Shown here in pieces: positions 26,135-34,657 of a DNA stretch of 64,000 bases (the stretch's first letter is position 1; each line of letters opens with the position of its first letter). The notes under the pieces were generated by a model. The model was not told the DNA's origin. It ran no database searches and was given only the letters and a program-made list of their open reading frames with translations. Made by a program: the position numbers and the translations under genes. The DNA is from Planococcus sp. CPCC 101016. GTDB taxonomy: Bacteria > Bacillota > Bacilli > Bacillales_A > Planococcaceae. The stretch is from assembly GCF_007859295.1 (NCBI RefSeq), contig NZ_VOHB01000002.1:372001-436000 (forward strand). The letters are read 5' to 3'.

Positions 26135-26166
26135 TTAAGGTTTTGTTAAGGTTGCGGTCCAATAAT
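26135..26166 (+). promoter_or_regulatory. OmpR-type promoter with TTAAGGTT direct repeats (lipoprotein gene)
   Basis: TTAAGGTT, TTG, TTAAGGTT (26135-26153), six bases, then CAATAAT (26160-26166). Repeat sequence, spacing and the CAATAAT element are the same as at 23898-23929 on the other strand. Confidence 0.7.
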
Positions 26167-26218
26167 GGGAAGCAATGGGAGCGCAAAGCGTCCTTCAATA
26201 ACCAGAGGAGTGGAAAAG

Positions 26219-28339
26219 ATGGCGAAAAATAAAAGAATGTTTAAACTGGCGGCAACGCTTTTAAGTGCCAGCCTGTTATTTGCCTGCAGCAACGAGACAA
26301 TTGATAATCAAGCATCGGAAACGGCAACTGCCGATCCGGTGATTGCTGAAGAAATGACGGCCTTGGTCAATGAGGCAGTAGTTTACGGAGAAGATGATGA
26401 ATACACAGACTGGGAAGATGAAAGTCCGTTCGAAGTCGAACTGAATGGCACCGATGCTGACTTCGCTTCAACTTCGGCCATCATTTATGAAGACAATGTG
26501 CTGACGATTAAAGCGGGAGGCACGTATGTGTTCTCCGGAAGCTTGGACGATGACCAAATCGTTGTGGATTCGGAAGACAAAAAAACCGTAAGGCTGGTGC
26601 TGAATGGTGTGGAGATCAATTCTTCCGATAGTTCCGCCATTTATGTTAAAGATGCGGAGAAAGCAGTGATTTCTCTAGTGGAAGACACAGAAAACAGCAT
26701 TTCCGATGGCTCCGAGTATGTATTTGAAGATTCTTCAGAAGATGAGCCGGATGCCGCGATTTTCAGTAAAGCAGATCTGACAATCAACGGCTCTGGAAAA
26801 CTGGCCGTGACAGGCAATTATAACGATGGAATTGCCAGCAAGGATGAACTGAAAATTACTGGAGGAGATATCCAGGTGACTGCGGCGGATGACGGCTTGA
26901 AAGGGCGTGACCTTGTGGCAGTTAAAGCGGGAACCTTTGCTATTAAGGCAGGCGGCGATGGCATCAAGTCTACTAATGATGAAGACGCGACCAAAGGAAG
27001 CATTGCACTGGAAGGCGGAACATTCGATATCACCTCCGGCAACGACGGCATCCAGGCAGAAACGTCCTTGTTGATTACGGATGGGGCATACACGATTGCC
27101 GCTGGGGGAGGCAGTCCCGAAACCATAGAAGCTGCTGCGGGCGACGTTATGCCGGGAACGCTGCAGGAAGCACCCGTAGAAACTACTGAAGAAGAAACGG
27201 AAAGCACAAAAGGCATTAAGGCAGGCAGTGCAATTGAAGTGAGCGGAGGGGTATTTGCCATCGATTCTCTGGATGACGCTGTGCACAGCAACGGTGATGT
27301 GGTGATTGCCGGAGGACAATGGGATCTTGCCACCGGAGACGACGGTGTTCATGCAGATGCTTCACTTGTTATCAAAGATGGTTTGCTTGCCGTAACGAAG
27401 AGCAATGAAGGTATAGAAGGAGATCAAATCACGATTGATGGAGGCACGATTGATGTGACGGCAACGGATGATGGCATAAATGTTAGTGGAGGTACATCAA
27501 TGGCACCTGGGATGGGTCAGGAGACTGAAGAAACTGCAGAAACCACCGAGACTGAGACTGAAACAGAGACCGAGACGGAACAAGAACTTGTGACTTTGTT
27601 GACGATCAATGAGGGAGCTGTCACAGTCGATGCCAGTGGAGACGGCATTGATTCGAATGGCTCAATTGAAATGACCGGCGGTATGGTCATTGTCAACGGT
27701 CCTACTGAAAACATGAATGGTTCTTTGGATTACGATGGAGACCTTAACGTTACAGGAGGGACTTTAATAGCGGCTGGGAGTTCAGGGATGCTTCAAGCAG
27801 CTTCTGAAGATTCTGATCAAGCTTCTGTAGTGATGACTTTCCCCGAAACTCAAGCAGCTGGAACCATAGTACATCTGCAGGACAGCGAAGGAAACAACAT
27901 TGCAACCTTTGCTCCGGCGAAGGATTATCAGGCCATAATGATCAGCTCTCCTGATCTCTCTGTTGATTCTTCGTATACCTTTTCTTCAGGAGGTACCTCG
28001 GCTGAAGAGCAAACGAACGGTCTATACGCAGATGGTGGATATGAGGGTGGAACAAAGATCCTTGACTTCGCCATCACGGAGCAGGTCACCTGGTTAAACG
28101 AAAGTGGGGTCACAGAAGCTGGCAGTTCAGGAGCCGGTGGAGGTCCAGCTGGCGGCGGATTTAGCGGAACGCCACCTGAAGGCGGTGCCGGTGGTATGCC
28201 GCCTGGCACTGACATGGATGAGGAAACCATGGAGAAAATGCAGGCGATAAGAGAACAGCAAATGAATGGGACAATCACAGAAGAAGAAGCCCGGGAGCAA
28301 ATGGCCGAACTTGGCATCGAAATGCCGGAAAGACAATAA
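26219..28339 (+). CDS. Carbohydrate-binding (Cthe_2159-like) beta-helix lipoprotein
   Basis: A 706-residue exported lipoprotein; lipobox LLFACS near residue 21. Repeated blocks of the type ITGGDIQVTAADDGLKGRDL, TFDITSGNDGIQAE and GDDGVHADASLVI recur through residues 130-520, the pattern of parallel beta-helix proteins of the DUF4353/Cthe_2159 group, with Asp-rich turns that can bind calcium. A TE-repeat spacer (27541-27590) and a Gly/Pro-rich stretch near the C-terminus are low-complexity linkers. ATG 26219 follows AGAGGAG. In other Firmicutes such proteins sit with VTC, DUF4956 and CotH proteins, suggesting a cell-surface polymer function. Confidence 0.82.
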   Translation: MAKNKRMFKLAATLLSASLLFACSNETIDNQASETATADPVIAEEMTALVNEAVVYGEDDEYTDWEDESPFEVELNGTDADFASTSAIIYEDNVLTIKAGGTYVFSGSLDDDQIVVDSEDKKTVRLVLNGVEINSSDSSAIYVKDAEKAVISLVEDTENSISDGSEYVFEDSSEDEPDAAIFSKADLTINGSGKLAVTGNYNDGIASKDELKITGGDIQVTAADDGLKGRDLVAVKAGTFAIKAGGDGIKSTNDEDATKGSIALEGGTFDITSGNDGIQAETSLLITDGAYTIAAGGGSPETIEAAAGDVMPGTLQEAPVETTEEETESTKGIKAGSAIEVSGGVFAIDSLDDAVHSNGDVVIAGGQWDLATGDDGVHADASLVIKDGLLAVTKSNEGIEGDQITIDGGTIDVTATDDGINVSGGTSMAPGMGQETEETAETTETETETETETEQELVTLLTINEGAVTVDASGDGIDSNGSIEMTGGMVIVNGPTENMNGSLDYDGDLNVTGGTLIAAGSSGMLQAASEDSDQASVVMTFPETQAAGTIVHLQDSEGNNIATFAPAKDYQAIMISSPDLSVDSSYTFSSGGTSAEEQTNGLYADGGYEGGTKILDFAITEQVTWLNESGVTEAGSSGAGGGPAGGGFSGTPPEGGAGGMPPGTDMDEETMEKMQAIREQQMNGTITEEEAREQMAELGIEMPERQ

Positions 28340-28353
28340 AGTATTCCTAAAAC

Positions 28354-28397
28354 AAAACAGCCAGGGAGAAGTGAATCATTTCTCCTCGGCTGTTTTT
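28354..28397. terminator. Terminator between the lipoprotein gene and moaC
   Basis: AAAACAGCC / GGCTGTTTT outer arms and GGAGAA / TTCTCC inner arms; it ends both convergent genes. Confidence 0.8.
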
Positions 28398-28453
28398 CAT
28401 GTTCATTAACCCTTACGTTGGGTGAATAGAAGTAGTCCGTTCGGCAGTTACAG

Positions 28454-28942
28454 TCAGTCTCGCGCGTAATCGCCGGATTTCCCTCCGGTTTTCTGAAGCA
28501 GCATAGTCGGACCGATAACCATTTCCTTGCCGGCGGCTTTGCACATGTCATAAATCGTCAAAGCAGCAGCGGAGGCGGCAGTGAGAGCTTCCATCTCGAC
28601 TCCTGTGGGGCCTTTCGTTTTGACTTCGGCAGTCAACAGGACTTCGAAATGATTGGCGTCTTCATCGACATTCCATTGAAATTCAATGTCGACGCCGCTG
28701 AGAGCCAAAGGATGGCACATCGGAATGATCTGTGCGGTGTTCTTGGCAGCCATGATGCCTGCTACTTGTGCGACGGCAAAGACATCGCCTTTTTTATTTG
28801 TGCCTTCTTTGATTTGCTGGTAGATTGCTTTATTCAGCAGGACAGAAGTGGTGGCACGGGCTGTGCGGACACTGTCTTTCTTTTCGGAGACATCGACCAT
28901 TTTCGCACGTCCTTGAGCATTAAAGTGAGTCAGTTCTGACAA
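28454..28942 (-). CDS. moaC: Cyclic pyranopterin monophosphate synthase MoaC
   Basis: A 162-residue enzyme for the second step of molybdenum cofactor synthesis. [54 protein letters not shown] and the terminal [11 protein letters not shown] are MoaC signatures. I prefer the TTG at 28942 because GAAAGGA is spaced correctly from it and the family starts at SELTHFN; the ATG three codons earlier touches the ribosome binding site. It stands alone, 6 kb from the modABC-moeB-moaB unit. Confidence 0.93.
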   Translation of the reverse strand: MSELTHFNAQGRAKMVDVSEKKDSVRTARATTSVLLNKAIYQQIKEGTNKKGDVFAVAQVAGIMAAKNTAQIIPMCHPLALSGVDIEFQWNVDEDANHFEVLLTAEVKTKGPTGVEMEALTAASAAALTIYDMCKAAGKEMVIGPTMLLQKTGGKSGDYARD

Positions 28943-29001
28943 CAGAATCATCCTTTCAGTAGTAGGTGTTTTCAGTATAGCATGACTGATGGAGATTCTT
29001 T

Positions 29002-29862
29002 TTAAGCACTTAAAAACGCCTTCAATTGCTCATAAGTTTCATCAGGCGCTTCTTCTGCAAGATAATGACCGCAGTCGATTCCGCGTCCTCTTACATTCTC
29101 TGCCCAGTCTCTCCAGACATCGAGTACATTATACCAATTGGGCAATGCGCCTTTTTCACCCCATAGAACAAGAACGGGACAAGCGACTTTTTTGGTTCCC
29201 CGATCTGCTTCGTCCAGCTCGGAATCGATTGTCGCACCCGCTCGGTAATCTTCACACATGGCATGAATCGTTCCGGGATTATGGATGCCCCGCCAATATT
29301 CCGTGAGCGCCTCGGGATGGAACAGGTGGCGCGTGCCCTGGAAGTAGAAGTTGTCCGGACTCGCGCCAATGACCCGTTCCGGAAAATCAAAAGGCTGGGC
29401 GAGAAAAAACCAATGCCAATAGCCCATAGCAAAATCTTTATCCGCTCTTCTAAATGTTTCTCCAGTCGGAATGATGTCCATAACCGTGAGTTTTTCAACC
29501 GCTTCCGGGAAGTCGAGTGCCAAGCGGTAGGCACAGCGGGCTCCACGGTCGTGCCCGACAACAGCAAAGCGGTGAAAACCAAGCTGCTTCATGACTGCCA
29601 TCTGGTCTCTGGCCATGGCCCGTTTAGAGTAAGTGGAGTGATCGGCAGATGATTCAGGCTTTGAACTGTCTCCATATCCCCGCAGGTCCGGCATCACGAT
29701 GGTATAATCCTTTGCCAGCCGTGGTGCCAATTCATGCCACATCATGTGAGTTTGCGGATGGCCATGAAGCAGAAGCAGCGGCGGGCCCTGCCCTCCATAG
29801 CGCAGAAAAATCTCTGCTTCGCCAGTGTCGATGACCGTGGACTTGAATTCTTCAAGCAGCAT
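29002..29862 (-). CDS. Alpha/beta hydrolase, haloacetate dehalogenase-like
   Basis: A 286-residue hydrolase. The nucleophile is Asp (D105 in [10 protein letters not shown]), with acid D129 and an oxyanion [11 protein letters not shown] region. Residues D105, R106, R109, H150 and W151 match, with a constant offset, the nucleophile, carboxylate-binding arginines and halide-binding His-Trp of fluoroacetate dehalogenase as I remember them (D110, R111, R114, H155, W156). The [16 protein letters not shown] block is also typical. It may act on haloacetates or epoxides. A good site (AAGGAGTGAG) precedes the ATG; gene neighbours give no clue. Confidence 0.82.
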   Translation of the reverse strand: MLLEEFKSTVIDTGEAEIFLRYGGQGPPLLLLHGHPQTHMMWHELAPRLAKDYTIVMPDLRGYGDSSKPESSADHSTYSKRAMARDQMAVMKQLGFHRFAVVGHDRGARCAYRLALDFPEAVEKLTVMDIIPTGETFRRADKDFAMGYWHWFFLAQPFDFPERVIGASPDNFYFQGTRHLFHPEALTEYWRGIHNPGTIHAMCEDYRAGATIDSELDEADRGTKKVACPVLVLWGEKGALPNWYNVLDVWRDWAENVRGRGIDCGHYLAEEAPDETYEQLKAFLSA

Positions 29863-29930
29863 AAGCTCACTCCTTTCTTTTTATTATCCCTGATTCCCTG
29901 ATCAACAATTTCTGAACCATCTCGAAACGT

Positions 29931-29955
29931 GTTTTTGTTATAGGGAAAAGGGTAC
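29931..29955 (+). promoter_or_regulatory. Possible sigma-B promoter of the SDR operon
   Basis: GTTTTT, 13-base spacer, GGGTAC resembles the sigma-B consensus GTTTAA / GGGTAT. It lies about 97 bases before the first SDR gene. Confidence 0.4.
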
Positions 29956-30051
29956 TTATGTAAAGAATAAATAGAAAATTCAATAAATTAATGTTTTACT
30001 GGCCTAAGAATAAATAAGTACAATTTTATTTTCCGGATAGGAGCTGAAAGA

Positions 30052-30972
30052 GTGCCAAAAAAAATACGGCAAGACTTGACTGTCGTTGTTACTGGGGCAT
30101 CGAGTGGATTTGGCAAAGGCATAGCTCAAAAGCTGGCAGCAGAAGGTGCCAACCTTGTGCTGGCTGCCAGACGGACTAAGCTGATCGAGGAACTGGCTGG
30201 AGAGTTAGGCGACAATGCACTTGCTGTAACGATGGATGTAAGCCGGGTGAAAGATGTGGAAAGCTTGATGGCTGCAGCGGTTTCAAGGTTCGGGAAAGTG
30301 GATGTGTGGATCAACAATGCCGGACTTGGCATCATGGGTTCGTTCACGGATATTCCACTGAACGATATGAACCGCTTGGTCGACATCAATTTGAAAGGCA
30401 TGATGTATGGAAGCCACTATGCGCTTCGCCATTTCAAGGAAAATGGAAGTGGAACCTTGATTAATATGTCTTCATTTATCAGCAGTGTGCCGCTGCCATT
30501 CGGTGCGGTCTATTGCGGGACGAAGTATGGAATTGCAGGTTTGACGGCTGGTCTGCATTTGGAGATGGAGCAGGAAGGATGGAGTGATATCCATGTTTGC
30601 ATGGTACATCCGTGGGTGACCGACACGCCTTGGCCAGAACATTCCGGAAACTATAGCGGGCACGAAATCACTTTAGGTCCGGCCGATGATCCGGAGACAG
30701 TCATTGATGCGGTGATCGGGCTGATCGACCAGCCGACAGAAAGTGTGGAAATCGGCATTAAATCAAAAGCCGCCATCCTTTCCGAACATTTGATGCCGCT
30801 TGGAACTGAGAAACTGAACGGCGCTTTATTGGTGAAAATGCTTGAGGCAGCGCCGAGAGCGGAGAATACTTCCGGGAGCATCCACTCTCCCCGGCCTGAA
30901 GGGACAGAAGTATCCGGAAATATGCGGAACAGATTAAAACAACAGATTCAAAAAGGCAAACAGCAGCAATAA
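30052..30972 (+). CDS. SDR family oxidoreductase (first of three)
   Basis: Classical short-chain dehydrogenase of 306 residues. The cofactor loop is VTGASSGFGKG, the structural motif NNAG is in WINNAGLGIM, and the active site has MSSFIS with YCGTK (Tyr-x3-Lys). A C-terminal extension of about 60 residues ends with RPEGTEVSGNMRNRL, shared with the next two genes, so the three are tandem paralogues. The start is GTG with AGGAGCTG upstream. Substrate unknown; a role in general stress is suggested by the possible sigma-B promoter and by sigma-B control of similar Bacillus dehydrogenases. Confidence 0.9.
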   Translation: MPKKIRQDLTVVVTGASSGFGKGIAQKLAAEGANLVLAARRTKLIEELAGELGDNALAVTMDVSRVKDVESLMAAAVSRFGKVDVWINNAGLGIMGSFTDIPLNDMNRLVDINLKGMMYGSHYALRHFKENGSGTLINMSSFISSVPLPFGAVYCGTKYGIAGLTAGLHLEMEQEGWSDIHVCMVHPWVTDTPWPEHSGNYSGHEITLGPADDPETVIDAVIGLIDQPTESVEIGIKSKAAILSEHLMPLGTEKLNGALLVKMLEAAPRAENTSGSIHSPRPEGTEVSGNMRNRLKQQIQKGKQQQ

Positions 30973-31001
30973 TGATAGTTTTATTGACGGGAGGAATCTA
31001 T

Positions 31002-31904
31002 ATGTCTACTGAAAAAGAACATGCTGGCTTGACGGTTGTCATTACCGGAGCCTCCAGTGGAATTGGAAAAGGCCTGGCGCAGCAATTGGCGGCTCAAGGT
31101 GCCAACATCGTTTTAGCGGCACGGCGGACTCAGGAAATTGAAGTGCTGGCGGAAGCCTGTGGTCCGAATGCGATTGCGGTAACTACTGATGTCAGCCGGG
31201 AAGAAGACGTTGCAAAGCTCTTCGAGACGACGATGGGCGTATTTAGCAGCATCGACGTGTGGATCAACAACGCCGGCATTGGCACTTACGGCTCGTTCAC
31301 CGATACACCATTGAGAGACTTGAACCGGACAGTGGAAATCAACTTTTTGGGTACGATTTACGGCAGCCATCACGCTTTAAAGCAATTCAAGAAACAGGGA
31401 TATGGCACCTTGATTAATGTTTCGTCTTTCGCGAGCAAAACACCGATGCCGTTTGGCGCAGCATATACAGGCAGCAAATACGGTGTTTCCGGTTTAAGCA
31501 ATGGGCTGCATCAGGAAATGAGAATGGATGGCTTTGATGACATCCATGTTTGTTCGGTGGACCCTTGGGTCACTGATACACCTTGGACCCAGCATGCCGG
31601 CAACTACAGCGGCCATGAAATTATTGTGGGACCGGCGGATGATCCGCAGAAAGTAGTGGATGCCGTCACTGGCTTGATTGATCATCCGCAAAAATCAGTA
31701 GAAATTAGTGCCAAATCCAAAGGCATTGCAGCTGCCGGCTCTCTGTTGCCAAAAACAACAAAAGGACTGACCGGACGCGCTCTCCTGAAAATGATTCAGG
31801 ATGCACCGCCCGCACCGCCAACTGAAGGAAGCCTGTATGAGTCGGGCCCTGAAGGAACGGACGTATCTGGAAATTTACGAGAGCGATTAAAGGAACAAAA
31901 ATAA
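31002..31904 (+). CDS. SDR family oxidoreductase (second of three)
   Basis: A 300-residue paralogue of the upstream gene with ITGASSGIGKG, WINNAGIGTYG, NVSSFAS and YTGSK. The C-terminal tail ends with GPEGTDVSGNLRERL. I use ATG 31002, which follows GGGAGGAAT; the longer frame starting 30 bases earlier overlaps the previous stop region without a site. The three paralogues keep all catalytic residues, so none looks like a remnant. Confidence 0.9.
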   Translation: MSTEKEHAGLTVVITGASSGIGKGLAQQLAAQGANIVLAARRTQEIEVLAEACGPNAIAVTTDVSREEDVAKLFETTMGVFSSIDVWINNAGIGTYGSFTDTPLRDLNRTVEINFLGTIYGSHHALKQFKKQGYGTLINVSSFASKTPMPFGAAYTGSKYGVSGLSNGLHQEMRMDGFDDIHVCSVDPWVTDTPWTQHAGNYSGHEIIVGPADDPQKVVDAVTGLIDHPQKSVEISAKSKGIAAAGSLLPKTTKGLTGRALLKMIQDAPPAPPTEGSLYESGPEGTDVSGNLRERLKEQK

Positions 31905-31933
31905 TGGAATGTGATAATGAGGAGGAATAAGCC

Positions 31934-32833
31934 ATGGCAAAAAAGAGGTCCCATGAAGGGATGACAGTGTTGATAACGGGTGCTTCCAGTGGATTTGGAA
32001 AAGGTGTGGCCAGAGAGCTGGCAGCACAGGGCGCTAACCTCGTGCTTGCTGCACGCCGGACAGGATTGCTTGAGAAGCTGGCAGAAGAACTGGGGCCAAA
32101 TGCGATTGCAGTGACGACAGATGTCAGTCAGGAAGAGCAAGTGGCACATCTCTTTGAAACGGCCCTCGCCCGCTTCGGCAAAATTGATGTTTGGATCAAC
32201 AACGCCGGGGTAGGCGCGATTGGTCCGTTCACAGAAATTCCAGTAAAAGATCTGGCTCGCGTCGTTGATGTCAATGTCAAAGGGACCATCAACGGCAGCC
32301 ATTTTGCATTGCGCCATTTCAAGGAATTGAAACGCGGCATCCTCATCAATGTCGGTTCGGTTACGAGTGAAATTGCTTTTCCATACTACACAGGATACAG
32401 TGCCAGCAAGCATGCAGTCTTGGGGCTCAGCTCCGCTTTGAACGAAGAAGTGAAACTCGAAGGTTTTGATGATATCCATGTCTGTACGGTAATGCCGTGG
32501 GCTACGGATACGCCTTGGTTTGAGCATACGGGAAATTATACGGGCCATATGGCGGAAATGAAACCGATGGATGATCCAAAAATCGTTATTGATGCGATTG
32601 TCGAATTGATTGATAAGCCGCAGGAAACGGTAGCGGTCGGTGCCAAGTCAAAAGCGTCGGCGATTTCCAGCCACATTCTGCCCGGTGCTACTGAAAAAAT
32701 GAATGCCAAATTTGTTAAGAAAGTCATTGAAGATGCTCCTCCTGCGGGACCTACTAATGGCAGCCTGTATATTCCCATGGAAAAAGGCACGGAAGTGGAG
32801 GGTGGCATCCGGGAGCGGATGAAGAAGGAGTAA
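31934..32833 (+). CDS. SDR family oxidoreductase (third of three)
   Basis: A 299-residue paralogue with ITGASSGFGKG, WINNAGVGAIG, NVGSVTS and YSASK. It differs most in the substrate loop after the active site and in its tail (KGTEVEGGIRERMKKE). GAGGAGGAATAAG precedes the ATG. It ends the tandem and is followed by a strong terminator. Confidence 0.9.
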   Translation: MAKKRSHEGMTVLITGASSGFGKGVARELAAQGANLVLAARRTGLLEKLAEELGPNAIAVTTDVSQEEQVAHLFETALARFGKIDVWINNAGVGAIGPFTEIPVKDLARVVDVNVKGTINGSHFALRHFKELKRGILINVGSVTSEIAFPYYTGYSASKHAVLGLSSALNEEVKLEGFDDIHVCTVMPWATDTPWFEHTGNYTGHMAEMKPMDDPKIVIDAIVELIDKPQETVAVGAKSKASAISSHILPGATEKMNAKFVKKVIEDAPPAGPTNGSLYIPMEKGTEVEGGIRERMKKE

Positions 32834-32883
32834 ATAGGTTAAACCTGAAATATTTATAGTGGTATTTTATTTGAGCAAAAGTG

Positions 32884-32917
32884 GAGACAGGCTGTCTTGA
32901 AGCCTGTCTCTTTTTTT
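32884..32917 (+). terminator. Terminator of the SDR operon
   Basis: Perfect GAGACAGGCT / AGCCTGTCTC arms followed by seven T. Confidence 0.9.
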
Positions 32918-33031
32918 GATTTTTAAAGATAAAACAAATTTGTATCAAGCGATTGGTTATATTTCCTATCATTTACATTATAATTCCAGTGTGTTTGAAT
33001 AGAGACAGCATTAAAAAAGGTGGGAATTCAA

Positions 33032-33658
33032 TTGAACAAGACAGAAGACTATGAAAACATTAACCCGTTCACCTCTATTTGGACGCGGCCACGTGCAACG
33101 GTAAGACACGTCGTTGAGGAGAAGTCTCCAGGCTTTATCTTCCTGCTGATTGTTCTTTCGGGTTTTGCTGCAGGCCTTCTCAGCAGTTTGGATTCAGAGC
33201 AACTTTTTCCGGTAGGGGGTCTTTTGTTAATGGCTCTTTTCTTTGGGCCGATTGGGATTACAGTGAGTACTGCCATTGGAGCAGGCATTTATCTTTTGGT
33301 CGGAAAGCTGTTTAAAGGGACAGCTACCTATACAGAAATGTTCCGGGCCATACTGACTGGCCAGATTCCACAGATTTGGCTTCTTCCGATTGTCATTTTG
33401 TGGATGTTGGTGCAACCCGAAACCTATTTCTTGCAGCCCGGTGAAATGCCTTTTGCAGGTTCAGATCTGCTGTCGCTGATTTTCCTCTTGATTTTAGGAA
33501 CTGTATCTATCTGGACCTTCGTTATCCAGTGCAAAGCAGTAGGAGAAGCCCACCGGCTTTCTTCTTGGAAAGGGTTCTTTATCATCATAATCCCAACCTT
33601 GCTGTTCATTATTGCGATTTCGGCAATTGTCGCCGTAATTTTAACGGCAATTGTATAA
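33032..33658 (+). CDS. YIP1 family membrane protein
   Basis: A 208-residue protein with five hydrophobic segments after a short cytosolic N-terminus containing NPFTSIWTRPRATVRHV, the typical opening of bacterial Yip1-domain proteins. The TTG at 33032 is preferred because AAAAGGTGG is correctly spaced; an in-frame GTG lies inside that site. Function is unknown; relatives are envelope proteins of small size. It is a single-gene unit with a terminator right behind it. Confidence 0.8.
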   Translation: MNKTEDYENINPFTSIWTRPRATVRHVVEEKSPGFIFLLIVLSGFAAGLLSSLDSEQLFPVGGLLLMALFFGPIGITVSTAIGAGIYLLVGKLFKGTATYTEMFRAILTGQIPQIWLLPIVILWMLVQPETYFLQPGEMPFAGSDLLSLIFLLILGTVSIWTFVIQCKAVGEAHRLSSWKGFFIIIIPTLLFIIAISAIVAVILTAIV

Positions 33659-33671
33659 GATCTATTTAAAA

Positions 33672-33706
33672 AACAAGGCGACCTCTCCGGCTGCCTTGTT
33701 TTTTTA
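33672..33706. terminator. Terminator after the YIP1 gene
   Basis: ACAAGGC / GCCTTGT arms, A-run before and seven T after. It may also stop the convergent YsnF gene. Confidence 0.75.
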
Positions 33707-34513
33707 AGGTTTATCCGCTTTGCGGACGACTCCATCTTCTTCAATATCCGCCACTTCACGGCGGACGGTTTCGTTGATGACCTTTACATCTTTGACTTTG
33801 CGTTTGCCGATGACGATTTCTTCGCGGACCACTTTCTTCTTGCCAATATCCAGGCGCTCTTCGGAAAGGGGGATATAGATAGCATCACCTTTTTCATATG
33901 CTTCTTTCGGACTCAGCACTTGTTCGCCGTTTCCGCTATCCGCTTCTGAAGAAACTGAATTCTGTCCAACAACGATTTCCTCACGTTCCACGGGCACCTG
34001 GATTTCTTTGTTGTCATCCATCACCTGCTTGTGCACCTGGACTTCGCCTGTTTGAACCTGTTCTTTATCAATATTCAGCCGTTCTTCATGAAGTGTCAGG
34101 CTTTGTTCTTCGGCATTAAGGGGAGAGGGGGCATCCGGTTTAGCATTTGGTTTCAAGGCATTTTTTTGTTGGTCTGAAGATAAGCTGTCAGTGTAAAGAA
34201 GCAGCTTGCCGTTATTGACTTGCTGGAAATAATAATCCGTTTCTTCCTCTTCTAACCCCATTCGGTTAAAAGCATCTTTTGTGATATCTTCGCCCGATAA
34301 AAAGGCGATAACTTTCCCTTTAAAGTTGTCCCGGTCTTGGGTGTCGACATGAACGGAGGTGTACTCAATGAGCAAGGAAATTTGTTCATCATGTTTCGAC
34401 ACGATGTATAAATCCTCTTCTTCATAACCTGCTGCTTTTAATTCACCGATTTTAATCAAGGCTTGCGCTTGTGCATCAAAAAGACCGATGAGTTTGTTTC
34501 CTTTTTTCTCCAT
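33704..34513 (-). CDS. YsnF/AvaK-domain stress protein (DUF2382), copy 1
   Basis: A 269-residue protein. Residues 1-110 form a 17M-like general stress domain (ALIKIGELKAAGYEEEDLYI); the C-terminal half is two DUF2382 repeats, visible as LHEERLNIDKEQVQTGEVQV and SEERLDIGKKKVVREEIVIG. It resembles Bacillus subtilis YsnF, a sigma-B dependent general stress protein. A sigma-B promoter lies upstream. No signal peptide or helix is seen. Molecular function is unknown. It is a paralogue of the next gene upstream. Confidence 0.85.
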   Translation of the reverse strand: MEKKGNKLIGLFDAQAQALIKIGELKAAGYEEEDLYIVSKHDEQISLLIEYTSVHVDTQDRDNFKGKVIAFLSGEDITKDAFNRMGLEEEETDYYFQQVNNGKLLLYTDSLSSDQQKNALKPNAKPDAPSPLNAEEQSLTLHEERLNIDKEQVQTGEVQVHKQVMDDNKEIQVPVEREEIVVGQNSVSSEADSGNGEQVLSPKEAYEKGDAIYIPLSEERLDIGKKKVVREEIVIGKRKVKDVKVINETVRREVADIEEDGVVRKADKP

Positions 34514-34563
34514 GTTTAGTTCCTCCTATGTCAGTTCCGCCAATTGAATTGATTAAAGCTAAT

Positions 34564-34590
34564 TTACCCTTAGTTGAGTATCCGATAAAC
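34564..34590 (-). promoter_or_regulatory. Sigma-B promoter of YsnF copy 1
   Basis: Minus-strand GTTTAT (34590-34585), 15-base spacer, GGGTAA (34569-34564). Good match to the general stress promoter consensus, about 50 bases before the ATG. Confidence 0.7.
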
Positions 34591-34610
34591 CTTGGCTAAC
34601 AGAACCGGAA

Positions 34611-34650
34611 AAAAGGCGCCTCCGAAACAATCTTCGGAAGACGCCTTTTA
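34611..34650 (-). terminator. Terminator after YsnF copy 2
   Basis: Minus-strand hairpin AAAAGGCG-TCTTCCGAA / TTTCGGAGG-CGCCTTTT ending in T-run, just past the stop of the gene at 34658. Confidence 0.8.
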
Positions 34651-34657
34651 TTATTTC

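Noticed and set aside
27541-27590. Microsatellite-like ACCGAGACTGAGACTG tract
   Set aside because: It lies in frame inside the lipoprotein gene and encodes a Thr-Glu linker; a low-complexity coding spacer explains it.
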